A stretch of DNA of 6,839 nt, taken from the NCBI GenBank assembly GCA_007116095.1, contig SKJD01000051.1, positions 1 to 6,839 of the forward strand. Reading direction: 5' to 3'. Source of the DNA: Candidatus Hydrogenedentota bacterium. Lineage in GTDB: Bacteria; Hydrogenedentota; Hydrogenedentia; Hydrogenedentales; SCBR16-9. How positions within the stretch are numbered: position 1 is the stretch's first letter; each line of letters starts with the position of its first letter. Both the position numbers and the translations under genes were made by a program. The notes beneath the pieces are model-generated. The model was given only the letters and a program-made list of their open reading frames with translations. It made no database searches and was not told where the DNA came from. Below are positions 5,309 to 6,839 of the stretch, piece by piece.

Positions 5309-6748
5309 ATGGATGCCAATAAGTATATCCATGTAGCGCAAGGGGCCCCGTTCAAGGGAAGCCGGGATGGGGAGCCAGGCATTCCTTCGACACAGCAAGC
5401 ACTTTCTTCATTGCATTATTTAGTGGAGCATTTTGGGATCGATATGAGACGCAGCATCGTACATGAAGGCGCAGAGAATTTAAGCTACGAGATTCGGGAG
5501 ATTGTCGGGGTTGCGCGAACCATCCGCGACATGGGGGTGCCCATTGTCTGGGAGAATATCGGCGATCCCATCGAGAAGGGGGAACCGATCACGCCCTGGA
5601 TTCGGGATATCCTGCATGAACTGGTGGATATGTCCAGCTCATGGGGTTATTGCGACAGCGCCGGCGTCATTGAAACCCGGAATTTCCTCGCCGAGCAGGT
5701 CAATATCCGGGAGGGCGGCATATCGATCAGCCCCGACGACCTCATCTTCTTCAATGGCATTGGCGACGCGGTAGCGCGGGTCTACGGCGGACTGCGTCGG
5801 GAAGCGCGGGTCTTGGGGCCCTCCCCCGCCTACAGCACCCACTCCTCGGCGGAAGGCGCCCACTCAGGCTACAACCACGTGACCTATGCGTTGGATCCGT
5901 ACAACCACTGGATGCCCGATGTGGAGGACATCCGCAACCGGGTCAAATACAACGATTCCATCGCAGGCATTCTCCTGCTCACCCCCGACAACCCGACCGG
6001 AGCGGTCTATCCCCGCGAAATTCTCGATGAAATCGTGCATATTGCCCAGGAGTTCAAGCTCTTTATCATCGCCGACGAAATTTACGCACATATCGTTTAT
6101 GAAGGGTATCCCCGGTTGCACATGAGCCAGTGGATTCAGGATGTCCCCGCCCTGTCGATGCGCGGCATCAGCAAGGAATACCCCTGGCCGGGGGCGCGTT
6201 GTGGCTGGCTGGAGATGCTGAACCGGAAGAAGGACGCCAACTTCGCCACCTATTGCGACAGCCTGCTCGCGGCCAAACGGTTGGAAGTCTGCTCCACGAC
6301 CCTGCCGCAGATGTCGATTCCACAGGTATTTGGCGATGAACGCTATCCGGCCCACCTCAAACGCCGTGCGAAGACCTTCAGCGATCGCTCCATCGAGGCC
6401 TATGAAGCGTTTGACGGCTGTGACGCCGTCATCTCCAACAAACCCGGCGGCGCCTTCTACTACACGATCATGTTCAAGCCGGGGGTGTTGAACAACCAGC
6501 AGACCCTGCCCATTGACAACAAGGCCGTGCGTGAGCGCATTGAGTCCCTGGTGCATGGCGTCACCCCGGACAAGCGCTTTGTCTATTACCTGATGGGACA
6601 GACCGGTATTGTGGTGGTGCCGTTGACTGGCTTCCAGTCGGCGCACGAGGGCTTCCGCTTCACCCTGCTGGAATGCGACGACGCCAAGCGCGCCTGGATA
6701 TTCAAGACCATCCGCGAGGCCATCGACACCTACATCGCCAGCGCTTGA
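5309..6748 (+). CDS. PLP-dependent aminotransferase, class I/II (fold type I), 479 residues
   Basis: This is a cytoplasmic pyridoxal-phosphate enzyme that probably transfers an amino group between an amino acid and a 2-oxo acid; the substrate is unassigned. The aspartate-aminotransferase order is clear: WENIGDPIEKGE (81-92), the substrate-side segment SWGYCDSAGV (111-120), LTPDNPTG (224-231) with N228, IIADEIY (253-259) with D256 for the pyridine nitrogen, SMRGISKEY (283-291) with Schiff-base K289, PGARCGW (294-300) with phosphate-contact R297, and FRFTLL (449-454) with R450 as the likely carboxylate-binding Arg. All catalytic positions are present. At 479 residues it is longer than the usual 390-430, mostly through about 50 extra N-terminal residues plus an insertion around 390-425. 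ATG 5309 is the only plausible start (no ATG, GTG or TTG in frame just upstream), with a weak GGA (5301-5303) five nt before it. Its stop overlaps the promoter of the next tRNA gene, and no terminator follows. Confidence 0.93.
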   Translation: MDANKYIHVAQGAPFKGSRDGEPGIPSTQQALSSLHYLVEHFGIDMRRSIVHEGAENLSYEIREIVGVARTIRDMGVPIVWENIGDPIEKGEPITPWIRDILHELVDMSSSWGYCDSAGVIETRNFLAEQVNIREGGISISPDDLIFFNGIGDAVARVYGGLRREARVLGPSPAYSTHSSAEGAHSGYNHVTYALDPYNHWMPDVEDIRNRVKYNDSIAGILLLTPDNPTGAVYPREILDEIVHIAQEFKLFIIADEIYAHIVYEGYPRLHMSQWIQDVPALSMRGISKEYPWPGARCGWLEMLNRKKDANFATYCDSLLAAKRLEVCSTTLPQMSIPQVFGDERYPAHLKRRAKTFSDRSIEAYEAFDGCDAVISNKPGGAFYYTIMFKPGVLNNQQTLPIDNKAVRERIESLVHGVTPDKRFVYYLMGQTGIVVVPLTGFQSAHEGFRFTLLECDDAKRAWIFKTIREAIDTYIASA

Positions 6749-6780
6749 CTTGCAGCACCGCGGTCACTAGAATGAGCGCC
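6745..6780 (+). promoter_or_regulatory. Near-consensus sigma-70 promoter of tRNA-Arg with GC-rich discriminator
   Basis: TTGACT (6745-6750, five of six) and TAGAAT (6768-6773, five of six) are separated by exactly 17 nt. The bases after the -10 box are GAGCGCC (6774-6780), resembling the GCGCC discriminator of stable-RNA promoters under stringent (ppGpp) control. The transcript would start about 18 nt before the tRNA. The -35 box contains the TGA stop (6746-6748) of the aminotransferase gene. Confidence 0.78.
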
Positions 6781-6797
6781 CAAGACTTTTTTAAAGC

Positions 6798-6839
6798 GCC
6801 CCGATAGTTCAGTGGATAGAACATTCGCCTCCTAAGCGA
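6798..6839 (+). tRNA. tRNA-Arg(CCU), 3' part beyond the window
   Basis: The first 42 nt of a tRNA are present. The 5' acceptor strand is GCCCCGA (6798-6804), followed by T8 and A9. The D stem GTTC/GAAC (6807-6810 with 6819-6822) pairs fully around a loop containing the invariant GG (6814-6815). The anticodon stem TTCGC (6824-6828) pairs with GCGA (6836-6839) as far as visible. The seven-base loop CTCCTAA puts CCT at the anticodon (6831-6833), which reads Arg AGG. The T arm and 3' acceptor strand are outside the window, so the acceptor stem cannot be checked. Confidence 0.93.

Noticed and set aside
5291..5311. TTATAT close to the aminotransferase ATG as a -10 box for a leaderless transcript
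   Set aside because: No -35 partner at the right distance and a start just before the ATG; the upstream pair at 5198-5227 is more plausible.
5864..6646. 260-codon open frame on the - strand within the aminotransferase gene
   Set aside because: It is an antisense shadow of a gene with all PLP-enzyme motifs intact, and its translation shows no known family pattern.

Overview
The window reads as a stretch of ordinary bacterial chromosome of moderately high GC. No phage, insertion-sequence, CRISPR or toxin-antitoxin hallmark is visible. A Leu/Phe-tRNA-protein transferase (Aat), a lipobox-bearing TlpA-type protein and a soluble exported redoxin suggest a Gram-negative cell envelope. The combination of a NupG-like nucleoside symporter, redoxins of the CPxx / C-terminal GC type, and CACGAAA-like intergenic repeats would fit an environmental phylum such as Hydrogenedentota, Planctomycetota or a relative. 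That placement is a low-confidence inference from gene flavour.

Left part, + strand. A glycosyltransferase of the GT-B/GT1 type, cut by the window edge, ends at 1001 and is followed by a strong hairpin (1043-1077). Next is aat (1166-1849), the N-degron-tagging aminoacyl transferase. Then come two exported thioredoxin-fold proteins: a signal-peptide redoxin (1994-2626), with a TATAAT box and a strong ribosome binding site, and a TlpA-like lipoprotein (about 2752-3441) with a WCPPC active site on a long acidic tether. A perfect 11-bp stem-loop separates the two. They look like a periplasmic thiol-redox pair.

Middle. From 3442 to 3730 there is no gene. This stretch holds a degenerate 10-bp array, a triple 8-bp tandem repeat, a nested inverted repeat and a bidirectional intrinsic terminator. 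The terminator separates the + strand genes from a convergent MFS transporter (3731-5023, - strand) of the nucleoside:H+ symporter (NupG/XapB) family.

Right part. The transporter and a class I/II PLP aminotransferase (5309-6748, +) are transcribed divergently from a 285-bp intergenic region. That region has a candidate promoter on each strand, each overlapped or followed by a dyad, and the octamer GCTTGAAG occurs once per strand, so shared control is possible. The stop codon of the aminotransferase lies inside the -35 box of a near-consensus promoter with a GC-rich discriminator. This promoter drives a tRNA-Arg(CCU), of which the first 42 nucleotides are in the window.

Most genes are recognisable at family level. 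The less ordinary points are the redox pair, the altered base-site residues in the nucleoside-symporter homologue, the repeat-rich 3442-3640 spacer, the dyads in the divergent promoter region, and the tRNA promoter embedded in the end of a coding sequence.
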